In this document: in pieces, positions 33,279-42,896 of the stretch | Position numbering within the stretch: the first letter of the stretch is position 1 | How the letters are laid out: the number at the start of each line of letters is the position of its first letter | NCBI GenBank assembly: GCA_029259935.1 | Contig: JAJDEH010000023.1 | Coordinates: 7,877-71,876, forward strand | DNA from: Planctomycetota bacterium | GTDB lineage: Bacteria; Planctomycetota; Planctomycetia; Pirellulales; Pirellulaceae | DNA: 64,000 bases | Direction of reading: 5' to 3' | Made by a program: the position numbers and the translations under genes | Notes under the pieces: generated by a model | Database searches by the model: none | The model's input: the letters and a program-made list of their open reading frames with translations, nothing else | What the model was told of the DNA's origin: nothing

Positions 33279-35339
33279 ATGAGCACAACCCACGACTCAA
33301 GCATTTCCGGGAAGCAAAATCTGGTGCTTTCCAATCTTCGGAACACTGGCGGCCAATCGGCTCCTAATCGAAAGCCGCCCGTCAAGCCACCTGTCAAATC
33401 GCAATCCGAGAATGTCGGAGTGGCATCTGGCGACGAGGAAGAAGGTAACTTCAGCTTCAAGTCGATGTTTCACGGCTTCGGAGCTTGTGGCACTTCGATT
33501 CTGGTTCATATGTCCTTGTTCGTGATTTTGGCGGTGTTTGCCGTTCCCGAGGGACCACCCAAAGTGGTTACCGAACTATTCTCGGATGCGGTCGAAGAGG
33601 AAGAAGATTTTGTCGAGTTTGAATTGCAAGAGGAGATCGAAACGGCAACCGACGAGACTGCGGAAGCGACGGAGGCGGCTGTGTCTATTGGGGCCGAAGG
33701 CGGCGGAATCGGCAGCGTTGGTACTCCTCAAATGGATCAACAAATTGTGGAACGCGTCACGGCAAACAGCATTGCGGTCGGCCCTCCGCAGTCGTTCCTG
33801 CCATCCCAGAATCAATTGGTGGCCGAGGTGCCGGATGGCACACGCGGCGACGAACGCTTCCTAGTTGACAATGTCGATCAGGCGATGAGCCAAATCACTT
33901 TGGAACTGTTGGACATGCTGGAGAAGAGCAACGTTCTGGTGATTTGGGCGTTTGATCAATCGGAGAGTATGGAAGAAGAGCGGCTTGAGATTCGTGACCG
34001 CATCGATCGCGTTTACGAAGAACTTGGTTTGACCGGAAAGGTAAAGAACGACCGCTTGACTACCGCGGTCGTCAGTTATGGAAAAGAAGTTGTTCTCAAT
34101 ACTCGCAAAGGTCCCACAAGCCGATCCGAGGAAATTCGCGCGGCGATCGAATCGGTGGAAAATGATCCCTCGGGCGAAGAAGTGATGTGCTTGGCTGTCG
34201 GCACCGCGATCTCTCATCATCGCAAGTATTGTCAGCGTCAAAAACGGCGAATGGCGGTGATTCTGCTGACCGATGAAAGTGGCAATCCGGCCGACAACGA
34301 CATGCACATGGAAGATGCGATTCGGGAAGCGAGGGACGCCAAATGCAGTATTTACACGCTAGGTCGTGAATCGGTGTTTGGTTATCCGCATGCTCGTATG
34401 CGATGGCTGCATCCTCAAACGAATCGCTGGCACCATTTGCTGATTGATCGGGGGCCGGAAACGGCGTTTCCCGAGCAACTGCAGATTGATGGATTCCGTC
34501 GTCGCTGGGATGCGTTTTCTAGTGGCTTTGGTCCCTATGAGCAGACTCGCATGGCCAACGAGACCGGTGGTGTTTTCTTCATGCTGCCCACCGAAGAGAA
34601 ACTGCTGGTGGCTGGCAAGAAGACGCGATACGAACTTGAGGCGATGCGTTCCTACAAGCCGGACTTACGCTCGAAGCTGGAGAATTATCAAGATCGCGAT
34701 ACCTATCCCTTGCGAAGCTATCTCTGGCAAGTCGTCAGCGATCTCAACCCTCTGGAAAGCCGCGAAAAGGCTCGCGTATTGGAAATGCGAATCCATTTTT
34801 CGCTCGATCGAGGGCAGTTCGAGCAACAGAAAAATGCCGAGCAAGTTAAGGCGATCAATTACCTGAAGTATTTGGCGAATGCCGAAAAAATTCTGATCGA
34901 CAATCAACGCTTGCGCGAGCAAGAGGTGGCGCCGCGTTGGCAAGGAAACTACGACCTGATCTTGGCGCAACTTGTCACCTTCCAAATCAGAATGTACGAG
35001 TATGGCGTCTATCTTGATTGGTTCATGCAGAATCCCAAGACGGCCCTGCCGGTCAGGGGCGAGGCAGTACTCAATGATTGGGCGATTGGCCGAAGAAGGC
35101 TGACGTTCGCCGAGAATGAAGAGTTGTGGAAGGACTATCCCCAACGGGAAAAGGTGCTGCAGTACATCGAGCGGGCGAAGGTCTTGCTGCAGACCGTCAT
35201 CGATAACCATCCCGGAACTCCCTGGGCCGCCCGCGCGAAATGGGAATTGGATCATGGGTTCGGCGTCGAACTGCGGCCGCACTACGTGAACCGGGAAAGA
35301 AACTACACTGGGACCCCCATCCCGCCGCCAAAGCTCTAA
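33279..35339 (+). CDS. Membrane-anchored von Willebrand factor A domain protein
   Basis: 686 aa. A polar N-terminus (residues 1-65) leads to one transmembrane helix (TSILVHMSLFVILAVFAVPE), then a long acidic stretch rich in Glu. The VWA domain (about 220-385) has an intact MIDAS start, WAFDQSESMEEER, plus ILLTDESGNPADND. The last 250 residues are alpha-helical and charged, without a named domain. It is likely held at the membrane with the VWA domain outside. Together with the next gene it forms a pattern recurrent in planctomycetes: a VWA protein followed by a prenyltransferase-repeat protein. The binding partner is unknown. Confidence 0.75.
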   Translation: MSTTHDSSISGKQNLVLSNLRNTGGQSAPNRKPPVKPPVKSQSENVGVASGDEEEGNFSFKSMFHGFGACGTSILVHMSLFVILAVFAVPEGPPKVVTELFSDAVEEEEDFVEFELQEEIETATDETAEATEAAVSIGAEGGGIGSVGTPQMDQQIVERVTANSIAVGPPQSFLPSQNQLVAEVPDGTRGDERFLVDNVDQAMSQITLELLDMLEKSNVLVIWAFDQSESMEEERLEIRDRIDRVYEELGLTGKVKNDRLTTAVVSYGKEVVLNTRKGPTSRSEEIRAAIESVENDPSGEEVMCLAVGTAISHHRKYCQRQKRRMAVILLTDESGNPADNDMHMEDAIREARDAKCSIYTLGRESVFGYPHARMRWLHPQTNRWHHLLIDRGPETAFPEQLQIDGFRRRWDAFSSGFGPYEQTRMANETGGVFFMLPTEEKLLVAGKKTRYELEAMRSYKPDLRSKLENYQDRDTYPLRSYLWQVVSDLNPLESREKARVLEMRIHFSLDRGQFEQQKNAEQVKAINYLKYLANAEKILIDNQRLREQEVAPRWQGNYDLILAQLVTFQIRMYEYGVYLDWFMQNPKTALPVRGEAVLNDWAIGRRRLTFAENEELWKDYPQREKVLQYIERAKVLLQTVIDNHPGTPWAARAKWELDHGFGVELRPHYVNRERNYTGTPIPPPKL

Positions 35340-35591
35340 AAGGCTGGCGATGCTCACAAATCTGGCCTTCGTCGGTTCCGGGTGAACTAAAAGGCCTGCT
35401 CGTGCAACAAACCGATAGTCGATATAGACGAATGTCGTCCGTTCGACGAAAATGGGTCTAGAGACAGCTAGCACTCATTTCGGCGTCTGAATCCCACGGC
35501 CGTTGCAATCCTAGCAAAGCGTCGCGATACCGTGCGAGGATTTTTCCGTAGCCGAGTACACTTCATTCCTACGATTAACGGGTAGGCATCC

Positions 35592-36629
35592 ATGAATCGT
35601 CGCAACGCCATGAAAGCCATGGCCGCCTTGGCCGGCGGCAGCCTCGTTGTCAATCAAGGCGGGCGTTCTGCTCGCGCGGCGATGAGCGACAAGTGGGAGA
35701 ATTCCATCAACAAGGGGCTCAAATGGGTCGCCCGATCACAGTCGCGGCTTGGCCATTGGACGGCCGGGAATTATCCCACCGCGATGACCGCCCTGGCAGG
35801 CACGTCTCTGATTTGCTCCGGCTCGACAACAACTCAGGGTCCGTACGCCAAGAATGTCCGACGGGCCGTCGACTACTTGATTACCAAGTGTCGCTCGAAC
35901 GGTTTGATTGGCGATCCGCTACGTGATAGCCGCTACACCTATGGCCACGGCTTTTCGATGCTGTTTCTGTCGCAAGTGTTGGGCGAAGAGGAAGATCAGG
36001 ACCGGCGCGAAGAGCTGATCGAAGTACTCACGAAAGCGGTCGACTTCAGCCAGAACGCGCAAACCAAGTCCGGTGGCTGGGGCTATGTGAGCGCCCGCGA
36101 TGGAAACAACTTCGACGAAGGTTCGACAACCATCACTCAGGTGCAAGGTCTGCGCGGTTGCCGCAACGCCGGAATTCCCGTATCCAAGGAATCGATCGAC
36201 AGCGCGAAGCGTTACATTTACGAATGCAAGAATGCCGACGGCGGAATCTCGTACAGTTCCCGCAATCGAGGAAGTTCGCGTCCCGCCATTACCGCGGCCG
36301 CCTTGGCCGCCTTGTTCAATGCCGGCGACTACGATAGCGAACACGTGCCCAAGATGATGGACTATTGCAAGAAAAACTTGGGACGGATCACGGGCGGGCG
36401 CTCCTTTGGACATTGGCACTACACCTACCTTTACTACGCGCAGGTCGTATATCGGCAGGGCAAGGACGAGTGGCATCCATTCCGCGATAAGTTGTACGAC
36501 AAGATCGCTAGCGAGCAGAACAAGGAGAGCGGTTCGTGGAGCGGTAATATTGGCCCCATCTACGTGACGGCTTGCAACTTGATTATGTTGCAATTGGACA
36601 AATCCTATTTGCCGATTTATCAACGATAG
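35592..36629 (+). CDS. Tat-exported prenyltransferase/squalene-oxidase-repeat protein
   Basis: 345 aa. The N-terminus MNRRNAMKAMAALAGGSLVV is a Tat-like signal (twin Arg, then a hydrophobic core). The rest is an alpha/alpha-toroid with repeated Trp/Gly motifs: WVARSQSRLGHWTAG, FSQNAQTKSGGWGYVSARD, YIYECKNADGGISYSS and IASEQNKESGSWSGN, matching the QW-like repeats of terpene cyclases. The acid-catalytic DxDD motif of true squalene-hopene cyclases is not seen, so it is probably a structural or binding homologue. It is 252 nt downstream of the VWA gene. Confidence 0.75.
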   Translation: MNRRNAMKAMAALAGGSLVVNQGGRSARAAMSDKWENSINKGLKWVARSQSRLGHWTAGNYPTAMTALAGTSLICSGSTTTQGPYAKNVRRAVDYLITKCRSNGLIGDPLRDSRYTYGHGFSMLFLSQVLGEEEDQDRREELIEVLTKAVDFSQNAQTKSGGWGYVSARDGNNFDEGSTTITQVQGLRGCRNAGIPVSKESIDSAKRYIYECKNADGGISYSSRNRGSSRPAITAAALAALFNAGDYDSEHVPKMMDYCKKNLGRITGGRSFGHWHYTYLYYAQVVYRQGKDEWHPFRDKLYDKIASEQNKESGSWSGNIGPIYVTACNLIMLQLDKSYLPIYQR

Positions 36630-36657
36630 CGGTGGGAAGCGTTCGCTTGCCGGTGGG

Positions 36658-38187
36658 CTACGTCGAGTCTGTTTCAGATTCTAGAATTGCCTGCACAATG
36701 CCGGCCATGGTGTGTTCCTGGGCTTCCACTGCGGGCTCCAGTTCAAGTTCACGTAGCGTTGCCGACGTAATGGGGCTAATGCTGGCGAGGCGCGTCTGAC
36801 CAAGGGCCGCGCCGAACATGCGGCAAAGCGAGCGGGCAATTGCCGAACTGGTAACGGTGACCCAGTCGATCTTGCCTTCGGCCAATAGCGATTGTATGTC
36901 GCCGCTTGGTTGTTCCACATCTTCATTGATGTAAGTCACGACCGATTCGACTTCATTCCCCTGGCGTTGTAACTCGTCGACCAGCACATCGCGCCCTCGG
37001 CTGGCTCGCGGGTACAAAATCCGGTTGCCACTCACCGGCCCGGCCAAAGCAGCAGCCAACGATTCCGATCGATGCTCTTCCGCCTGCACTTCAGCCTTGA
37101 TGTGATATCCGGCCAGCGCCTTGGCGGTCCCTGGCCCGATGGTACCAATGTAGAGGCTGCCCAGCCAACGCAGATCGTGTGAGGTACTCAACAGGCGATC
37201 GAGAAAAAATCGGACGCCGTTGGCGCTTGTAAAGACGAGCCAATCGAACTCACCGATCCGGGATATTGCGTCGTCGACCGGCGACCAATCGTCCGGTTCG
37301 TCGATCCGTATCGCAGGCTGTTCCAGCACTTCGGCTCCTAGGGCGGCAAATCGGTCGTTCAATTCAAACGCCTGCCGACCAGGACGTGTCACCAAGATCC
37401 TCTTACCAAACAAGGGGCGCTGCTCGAACCATGAAAGCGTACCCGCAAGCTGCGTCACTTCGCCTATGATCACGATCACTGGAGGTCGCAACTTGCTGGG
37501 GCGACTCAGTCGCTCGGCAACTTCGCCCAACGTGCAGTGCAGCGAGACTTGGTCTGGAAAGCTGCAACGCCGGACGATCGCGGTAGGCGTAGCCTCGGAT
37601 TTGCCGGCTTGGATGAGCGCGTCGGTCCATGCTTCGGCCGTGGTGACACCCATGTAGAAAACCAGAGTTCCTGGAAACCTGGCCAAGGCATCGAAATCGA
37701 GTGACGAGTTGGGTTTGCCTGGCCGCTCTTGCCCGGTGATCAACGCCACGGCGGACGACATATCGCGATGGGTTATGGGTATTCCCGCGCAGCTTCCGGC
37801 GGCGAGAGCGGCGGTAATCCCAGGGACGATCTCGAAGGCAACGCCGTGGGACGCCAGGAACTCGGCTTCTTCCGCTCCCCGAGCAAAAACCGCCGGATCA
37901 CCACCCTTGAGGCGAACGATCGTTTTGCCTTGTCGAGCCAGATCGACCAGTCGCTGATTGATATCTTCCTGCGGCCAAACACGTCCTTGACCGTGGCGTC
38001 CCAAGCAGATCCTCTCGGCGGCGGGTGTGGCGTGACGCAAGATTTTGGGATTCACCAGGTAATCGTACAGAATCACATCGGCCAAACCCAAACATTCCAC
38101 CGCGCGCAGCGTGATCATCCCTGGATCACCGGGGCCCCCGCCGACCAGGAATACTCGTCCGATTTCAGCCAGATCAGATGCTGCCAT
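36658..38187 (-). CDS. cobA-hemD: Fused uroporphyrinogen-III C-methyltransferase and uroporphyrinogen-III synthase
   Basis: 509 aa with two domains. Residues about 8-250 are a SUMT/CobA methyltransferase: VGGGPGDPGMITLRAVECL, LKGGDPAVFARGAEE and AAGSCAGIPITHRDM. Residues about 262-500 are HemD: GKRILVTRPGRQAFELNDRF, FDWLVFTSANGVRFF, IGPGTAKAL and DWVTVTSSAIARSL. HemD cyclises hydroxymethylbilane to uroporphyrinogen III, and CobA then methylates it at C2 and C7 toward precorrin-2 (sirohaem, cobalamin). The fusion channels substrate from one step to the next. No other haem genes are adjacent. Confidence 0.9.
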   Translation of the reverse strand: MAASDLAEIGRVFLVGGGPGDPGMITLRAVECLGLADVILYDYLVNPKILRHATPAAERICLGRHGQGRVWPQEDINQRLVDLARQGKTIVRLKGGDPAVFARGAEEAEFLASHGVAFEIVPGITAALAAGSCAGIPITHRDMSSAVALITGQERPGKPNSSLDFDALARFPGTLVFYMGVTTAEAWTDALIQAGKSEATPTAIVRRCSFPDQVSLHCTLGEVAERLSRPSKLRPPVIVIIGEVTQLAGTLSWFEQRPLFGKRILVTRPGRQAFELNDRFAALGAEVLEQPAIRIDEPDDWSPVDDAISRIGEFDWLVFTSANGVRFFLDRLLSTSHDLRWLGSLYIGTIGPGTAKALAGYHIKAEVQAEEHRSESLAAALAGPVSGNRILYPRASRGRDVLVDELQRQGNEVESVVTYINEDVEQPSGDIQSLLAEGKIDWVTVTSSAIARSLCRMFGAALGQTRLASISPITSATLRELELEPAVEAQEHTMAGIVQAILESETDST

Positions 38188-38378
38188 GCTAGGAGGGGGG
38201 CTTTTGTTGGGCCGTGCTTGAGTAGAATGGACTAATTCGGTGTTGGACGATTGGCGAGCCCGTTGCTGTTCGCCGTATTGCCAGACGTTGCCACAATCGC
38301 AAGAATCGGATGACTTGGGGTTTAGCGAAATTCAATACTAACATTTCTACTCCTTGGCATCAGGCCATCAAGTAATCA

Positions 38379-39851
38379 ATGTCTTCCGACGCAGATCTCC
38401 AAAACGAAGCCGCACCGGACGAAGAGACGATTTCTCCGGCCATGCGCCGCGGACTGCAAGAGTGTTTCGACCGTGGCAGCAAGATCACCGATGGCGAGAA
38501 GCCCGACCGCGACTACGCCAACACCATGTTCACTCAATGTGTCGTGAAGGATCCTGGGAATCTCGTGTACGTCGAGACATTCTTGACCAACCTGCAGGAA
38601 AAATATCAAAACAACAAAAAGGGCGCGCGGGTCAAGGGGTTTGGCGGCCGAGGTCCTTTGAAAAAGGCAACGACTCAAAAGAATTGGTCGGAGATTCTGA
38701 AGATTGGTCCCGGTCTGTTGAAATCCAATCCTTGGGACGTCCCCGTGCTGCGGGCCATGGCTCAAGCTTGCGAAGAGCTGGGGTACAACGAAGCCGAATT
38801 GCGATATCTGAAGAACGCATTGGACGCGAACCCGAACGATATCGAAACGAACAAGCATTGCGGTCGCTCGCTGGCGAGGATGGGGCAATTCGACCAGGCC
38901 ATTGCCTGTTGGCACCGAGTCGAAACCAAAAAGCCCAAAGACAAAGAAGCCACCAAGATGATCTCGATGCTGACCGAGGATAAGACACGAGTCGCGGCGG
39001 GACTCGCGCCGAAGTCCGTTGAATTGAAGAACCGTCCACGTCGTGGCACACCCGCTCCGGAAGACAGCGCTGCGAGTACTGACTCGGCGGCGGGCGACGA
39101 GAGTGGGGAGGCGAGCAGTGCGCGGCGCGAGATCACGCTGACGCCCCGGCAAATCTTGGAACGCGCGCTGGCCGATGATCCGACGGACATCCCAAGCTAT
39201 CTCAAACTGGCCGACCTATTGCAAGGCGAAGGGCGTCACGCCGATGTCGAACGGACTCTTACGAAGGCGTTGGCCGCTTCGGGTAACGATCTTCGAGTTC
39301 AAGAGCGGCTGGAAGATGCGGGGATCGCTCGGCAGAAACAACAATTGGCGGTCGCTGAAAAAAAGGCCGCCGTGGAGAGCACCGAACAATCGCTGGACTT
39401 GGCCAAGCGGATGCGGCAGGAGTTGAACCGTCGCGAGATAGCCGTCTTCGGCGCGCGGGTTGAACGTTATCCAGAAGAGTACACGTTAAAGTTTGAACTG
39501 GGAATTCGATTAAAGCGGGATGGCAACTACCGCGAAGCCGCCAAGTATTTCATGGAAGCTCGTGAAAATGCCGAGTTCAAGCTGGGCGCGACGTTGGAAC
39601 TGGGTGAGTGTCTGCAGCATCAAAAGAATTTTTCGAAGGCGTTAAACTGTTACACGCGCGCAATACAATTGGCCGAGAACGGTACTGAACAACAAAAGCT
39701 GGCTTTGTACCGGGCTGGCGTTCTCGCCACCGGATTGAAGGATCTGGAGAATGCCGCGAAATACCTGGAAAAACTCGGTGAAATCGACGCAAATTACAAA
39801 GATTTGCCCAGTCGGCTGGACAAAATAGACAAAATTCGTAATAAAGGTTGA
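38379..39851 (+). CDS. Cytoplasmic tetratricopeptide repeat protein
   Basis: 490 aa, with no signal peptide or membrane segment. TPR-like helices are spread throughout: SEILKIGPGLLKSNPWDVPV, YNEAELRYLKNALDANPNDI, DQAIACWHRVETKKPKDKEA and YREAAKYFMEARENAEFKLG. The middle (about 205-250) is Ala/Ser/Glu-rich linker, and a long Lys/Glu-rich helix around 310-355 may be coiled coil. The N-terminus contains CFDRGSKITDGEKPDRDYAN. It precedes rpsT by 54 nt. It looks like a scaffold; partners are unknown. Confidence 0.7.
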   Translation: MSSDADLQNEAAPDEETISPAMRRGLQECFDRGSKITDGEKPDRDYANTMFTQCVVKDPGNLVYVETFLTNLQEKYQNNKKGARVKGFGGRGPLKKATTQKNWSEILKIGPGLLKSNPWDVPVLRAMAQACEELGYNEAELRYLKNALDANPNDIETNKHCGRSLARMGQFDQAIACWHRVETKKPKDKEATKMISMLTEDKTRVAAGLAPKSVELKNRPRRGTPAPEDSAASTDSAAGDESGEASSARREITLTPRQILERALADDPTDIPSYLKLADLLQGEGRHADVERTLTKALAASGNDLRVQERLEDAGIARQKQQLAVAEKKAAVESTEQSLDLAKRMRQELNRREIAVFGARVERYPEEYTLKFELGIRLKRDGNYREAAKYFMEARENAEFKLGATLELGECLQHQKNFSKALNCYTRAIQLAENGTEQQKLALYRAGVLATGLKDLENAAKYLEKLGEIDANYKDLPSRLDKIDKIRNKG

Positions 39852-39905
39852 TTCGGCTGCCAGGGCACGTGCCCACTGTTCCGCGACCTACCACTTTTAA
39901 GATCC

Positions 39906-40193
39906 ATGCCAAACACAAAATCCGCCAAGAAACGTCTTCGACAAGACGAGAAGCGTCGACTCATCAATAAAGCGATCAAGACTGCCGTTCGCGGTCAGAT
40001 TCGCAAAGTACGAGAAGCCGTGAAAGCGGGCGATCCAGAAAAGGCCGATGAAGAGTTTCGTTTGGCCGCCAAGCGTCTCGACCGTGCCGGCGCGCGGAAC
40101 ATCATTCATCGGAATGCCGCTGCTCGAACCAAGTCACGTCTGCAAAAGGCGATAAAGGGTTCGAAGCAAGCCAAGGCAGCCGCATCGTCCTAA
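39906..40193 (+). CDS. rpsT: 30S ribosomal protein S20
   Basis: 95 aa. The N-terminus MPNTKSAKKRLRQDEKRRLI and the internal NIIHRNAAARTKSRLQKAI are characteristic of S20, a helical protein that binds 16S rRNA during early 30S assembly. The first residues are slightly different from the usual ANIKSAIKR form. The stop lies 1 nt from the convergent pyrK stop. Confidence 0.93.
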   Translation: MPNTKSAKKRLRQDEKRRLINKAIKTAVRGQIRKVREAVKAGDPEKADEEFRLAAKRLDRAGARNIIHRNAAARTKSRLQKAIKGSKQAKAAASS

Positions 40194-40194
40194 C

Positions 40195-41079
40195 CTACCA
40201 GACGATCTTGCTGGCCGCGAAAACCGGACCTTCCACACATGTGCGTTTGTAGTCCCATGCGCCTTGTTCATCGCGCACCTTGGCCACGCACGTAAAACAA
40301 ATGCCGATGCCGCAAGCCATCGGAGTTTCCAGGGACACTTGGCAAGGAATGTCGCGCGCGGCGGCGATCTTGGCCGTGGCTTCCATCATGGGTTCAGGAC
40401 CACAACACGCTATGTGTTGAGAGAATTGGGAGTCGCCAAGCGTCCGCGTTAGCAGATCTGTCACCAAGCCATGATGTCCGGCTGATCCATCGTCGGTTGC
40501 GATCCGTACATCCACGCCCAGAGCTTGAAATGCCTCGACACCGGCCAGCATATCTGCCGAACGCGATCCGTAGCAGAGCGTAATCTTTTTTACGGGGGCG
40601 ACTTTTCTGGGCGGATCTCCGTATACTCGATTCCCCGTCGACTCCCGCGCTAAGGCTAGAAAAGGCGTTTGCCCGATACCACCCGCCACCATGATCAAAT
40701 GTTCGATCAAGGGTTCGAGTGATTGTGGCATGAAGCCGTTTCCCAGCGGTCCCCAAACTTCGATCGTCTGGCCCGCCCGGCACTCAACGAGCCGGCTGGT
40801 CAGTTTCCCTTTCACCAGATAGACAACGTCGATCGAAGTTGGCTGTCCCGCCGCCGAGTCGATCACATCATAAAGCGCCAGCGGGCGTCCAATGAGCGGG
40901 TCGTTGAATCCATCCAGCCGCAACATGACGAACTGCCCGGGCAGGATTCGCCTAGCCATCGGCTCGCATTCAAATCGCAGCCGAAAAGTGTCACGGGCCA
41001 GGCGGACGTTTTCAGTGATCTCCACGGTTTGCTGCACGGCGCCGTCCGCATGGAACCTCGCATCCAGAAGATTGCTCAT
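40195..41079 (-). CDS. pyrK: Dihydroorotate dehydrogenase electron transfer subunit-like (PyrK)
   Basis: 294 aa, belonging to the FNR-like reductases. The FAD-binding beta-barrel has RILPGQFVMLRL and GRPLALYDV; the NAD-binding part contains LIMVAGGIGQTPFLALARE and CCGPEPMM. The C-terminal cysteine cluster, MACGIGICFTCV with KRTCVEGPVF, binds a 2Fe-2S centre as in PyrK. It would pass electrons from the dihydroorotate dehydrogenase flavin to NAD+. No pyrD is in the window, so the partner is elsewhere or the protein serves another oxidoreductase. The start overlaps the stop of the pseudouridine synthase gene by 4 nt. Confidence 0.85.
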   Translation of the reverse strand: MSNLLDARFHADGAVQQTVEITENVRLARDTFRLRFECEPMARRILPGQFVMLRLDGFNDPLIGRPLALYDVIDSAAGQPTSIDVVYLVKGKLTSRLVECRAGQTIEVWGPLGNGFMPQSLEPLIEHLIMVAGGIGQTPFLALARESTGNRVYGDPPRKVAPVKKITLCYGSRSADMLAGVEAFQALGVDVRIATDDGSAGHHGLVTDLLTRTLGDSQFSQHIACCGPEPMMEATAKIAAARDIPCQVSLETPMACGIGICFTCVAKVRDEQGAWDYKRTCVEGPVFAASKIVW

Positions 41080-41987
41080 CGGCCTGGCTTCCTGGGAGGA
41101 CGCTTCTTCTTGCCTTGGGGCGGTCCTTTCCGCGGGCGGCCTCGCACTGCATCGCCGCGGCTCGGCACGCGATCACCGGCGCGTCCTCGCTTTTTGGTTG
41201 AAGGACGGCGGGCCGCGGTGGGCGAGGCAATGGCGTGGCGAAGCGAATTGATTTCTTCTCGCGCTAAGGAACGGTGGGCACCGACCGGAAGATTACCGAG
41301 TTTCAAGGGGCCGACGGCGATTCGTCTTAAGCAGACGACCTTGTTTCCGAAACGTGCCAGCAAACGCCGAATCTCGCGGTTGCGGCCTTCATTGAGTACC
41401 ATCTCCAGTGCCGTCGTCTTCTTCATCTTGCGACGAATCTTGACGCTGGTCACCCGCGCGACGCCTTCCGCCAGATGAACACCGCGTCGCAGGGACTCCA
41501 ACTCTTCACCACTCGGCTGGCCTATGACCTCGACATAATAGGTTTTCTCGACTCCGTATCGCGGATGGGTCAGACCGTTGGCAAGGTCACCGTCGTTCGT
41601 CACCAGCAGCAGCCCCTCGCTGGACTTATCCAGCCTCCCGACCGTAAACAATCGCTCGTCGGTTTCGATCAGATCAATGACCCGCAGCCGCCCCTGGGGA
41701 TCTCGATTCGTGCAAACAATTCCCGGCGGCTTGTTTATGATGTAATAGATGGAACGCCGCGGCGCGAGGGCCACGCCATCGACGCGAACCTTCTGCTTGT
41801 GGGGATCGATCCGGGTCCCCAATTGCGTGACGACCTTTGCATCGACTTCGACGCGTCCTTCCAAGATTAGTTGCTCGCATTGTCGGCGGCTGCCGATTCC
41901 CGCGGCCGCCAGGACTTTCTGCAGCCGCTCGCCTTGGTCGGATGATGGGGACGCGGATTGCCGACGAGGCGGAGTACGAGCGGACAT
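41076..41987 (-). CDS. rluB: RluB/RsuA-family rRNA pseudouridine synthase
   Basis: 303 aa. An S4 RNA-binding domain (LQKVLAAAGIGSRRQCEQLI) lies at residues about 22-70. The catalytic domain has the aspartate motif VGRLDKSSEGLLLVTNDGD and GVEKTYYVEVIG, ending with LNEGRNREIRRLLARFGNKV. Enzymes of this type isomerise a uridine in 23S or 16S rRNA. The last 60 residues are an extra Arg/Lys/Pro-rich tail (KKRGRAGDRVPSRGD, GKKKRPPRKPGR) that is probably disordered and RNA-binding. It is coupled to pyrK by a 4-nt overlap. Confidence 0.88.
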   Translation of the reverse strand: MSARTPPRRQSASPSSDQGERLQKVLAAAGIGSRRQCEQLILEGRVEVDAKVVTQLGTRIDPHKQKVRVDGVALAPRRSIYYIINKPPGIVCTNRDPQGRLRVIDLIETDERLFTVGRLDKSSEGLLLVTNDGDLANGLTHPRYGVEKTYYVEVIGQPSGEELESLRRGVHLAEGVARVTSVKIRRKMKKTTALEMVLNEGRNREIRRLLARFGNKVVCLRRIAVGPLKLGNLPVGAHRSLAREEINSLRHAIASPTAARRPSTKKRGRAGDRVPSRGDAVRGRPRKGPPQGKKKRPPRKPGR

Positions 41988-42126
41988 GGGGCGAGGAGTG
42001 GTATGTGAGTAGGTCGGATATCTCTAGATACTCATCATACTGGCCCGCCAAGGCTTGTCCCAGAGGAGGCGCTGATCGTCGCGCGATCATGGCGTTTTCG
42101 TTGTGTTCGCGGAGCGAACAACGACT

Positions 42127-42813
42127 TTAGGGAAACACCGGTCCGGCCGCCGGGTTGTTGAGTTGCGGCTGGGTAGGGCCAGGATTGGCGAGTCGGCCGC
42201 GAATGTTCTCCAGAATCCGTTGCTCTAGAGCGATGTCGCGTCCCAGTGGGATCCAGCCGAGAGTGCCCGGCGGCAGCCGATCGAGATCTTTGGCTTCGTC
42301 CGTCCGCTCGGGTGAGGTGTCGAATCGAGTATGCGAGTTGTGGATAATCGAATGTTCCGGCTGCAGCAGGTCTTCCAGTTCCTTGATCACGACGATCTCG
42401 ATTGAGTATCCGCCTTCCGCCGGCACGACACGGGCCGTGCAACGACGGCGAATCGACTGCAGCGTGGCGTGTAGCTTTTCGAAGCCGGGCGACGAGTCTT
42501 TGTGCCAAGGTTCCAGTAGCGTTGATCCCACGCTGGGGAAGGTTTCCACGCGGCCTTCTTGTAGCACGTTGCCTACCAAACGTACACGATGCTCGCGGCG
42601 AATCTTGAAGTTGAAGTCGTCGATGCCATCGATGATTTGGTTCCAGGCGAACTCTTGATCGGCGACTGGCACCAACAGCGGATTCGGCAGCGCTTGAAAG
42701 GCTTCCGCCGGGAGGCTGGCTGCATACTGGTTTCCTGCGGACGGTGAATGGACACAGCCTGCGAGCAACATCAAAACAGGGGCGATCAGTCGCCATGCAT
42801 TGGCATTAAACAC
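42127..42813 (-). CDS. Lipoprotein, unknown function
   Basis: 228 aa from a GTG start; the only other nearby start is inside the signal peptide. The N-terminus MFNANAWRLIAPVLMLLAGC is a lipoprotein signal with the lipobox LAGC, so the mature protein would be anchored by Cys20. The body shows FNFKIRREHRVRLVGNVLQE and RCTARVVPAEGGYSIEIVVI but no domain I recognise; a Pro/Asn-rich tail ends it. It follows the prepilin peptidase gene by 83 nt on the same strand and could belong to the same transcript. Confidence 0.65.
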   Translation of the reverse strand: MFNANAWRLIAPVLMLLAGCVHSPSAGNQYAASLPAEAFQALPNPLLVPVADQEFAWNQIIDGIDDFNFKIRREHRVRLVGNVLQEGRVETFPSVGSTLLEPWHKDSSPGFEKLHATLQSIRRRCTARVVPAEGGYSIEIVVIKELEDLLQPEHSIIHNSHTRFDTSPERTDEAKDLDRLPPGTLGWIPLGRDIALEQRILENIRGRLANPGPTQPQLNNPAAGPVFP

Positions 42814-42896
42814 GAAGGTGCACGATAGACGGTTGAGGAAGCGTCGGAAAAAGAAAAGGTCGAGCAGTGTGACGAATCACCGCGATCAACGCAAGT

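Noticed and set aside
34665..35474. 269-codon minus-strand frame under the VWA gene
   Set aside because: Antisense shadow; the VWA frame has a MIDAS motif and membrane anchor.
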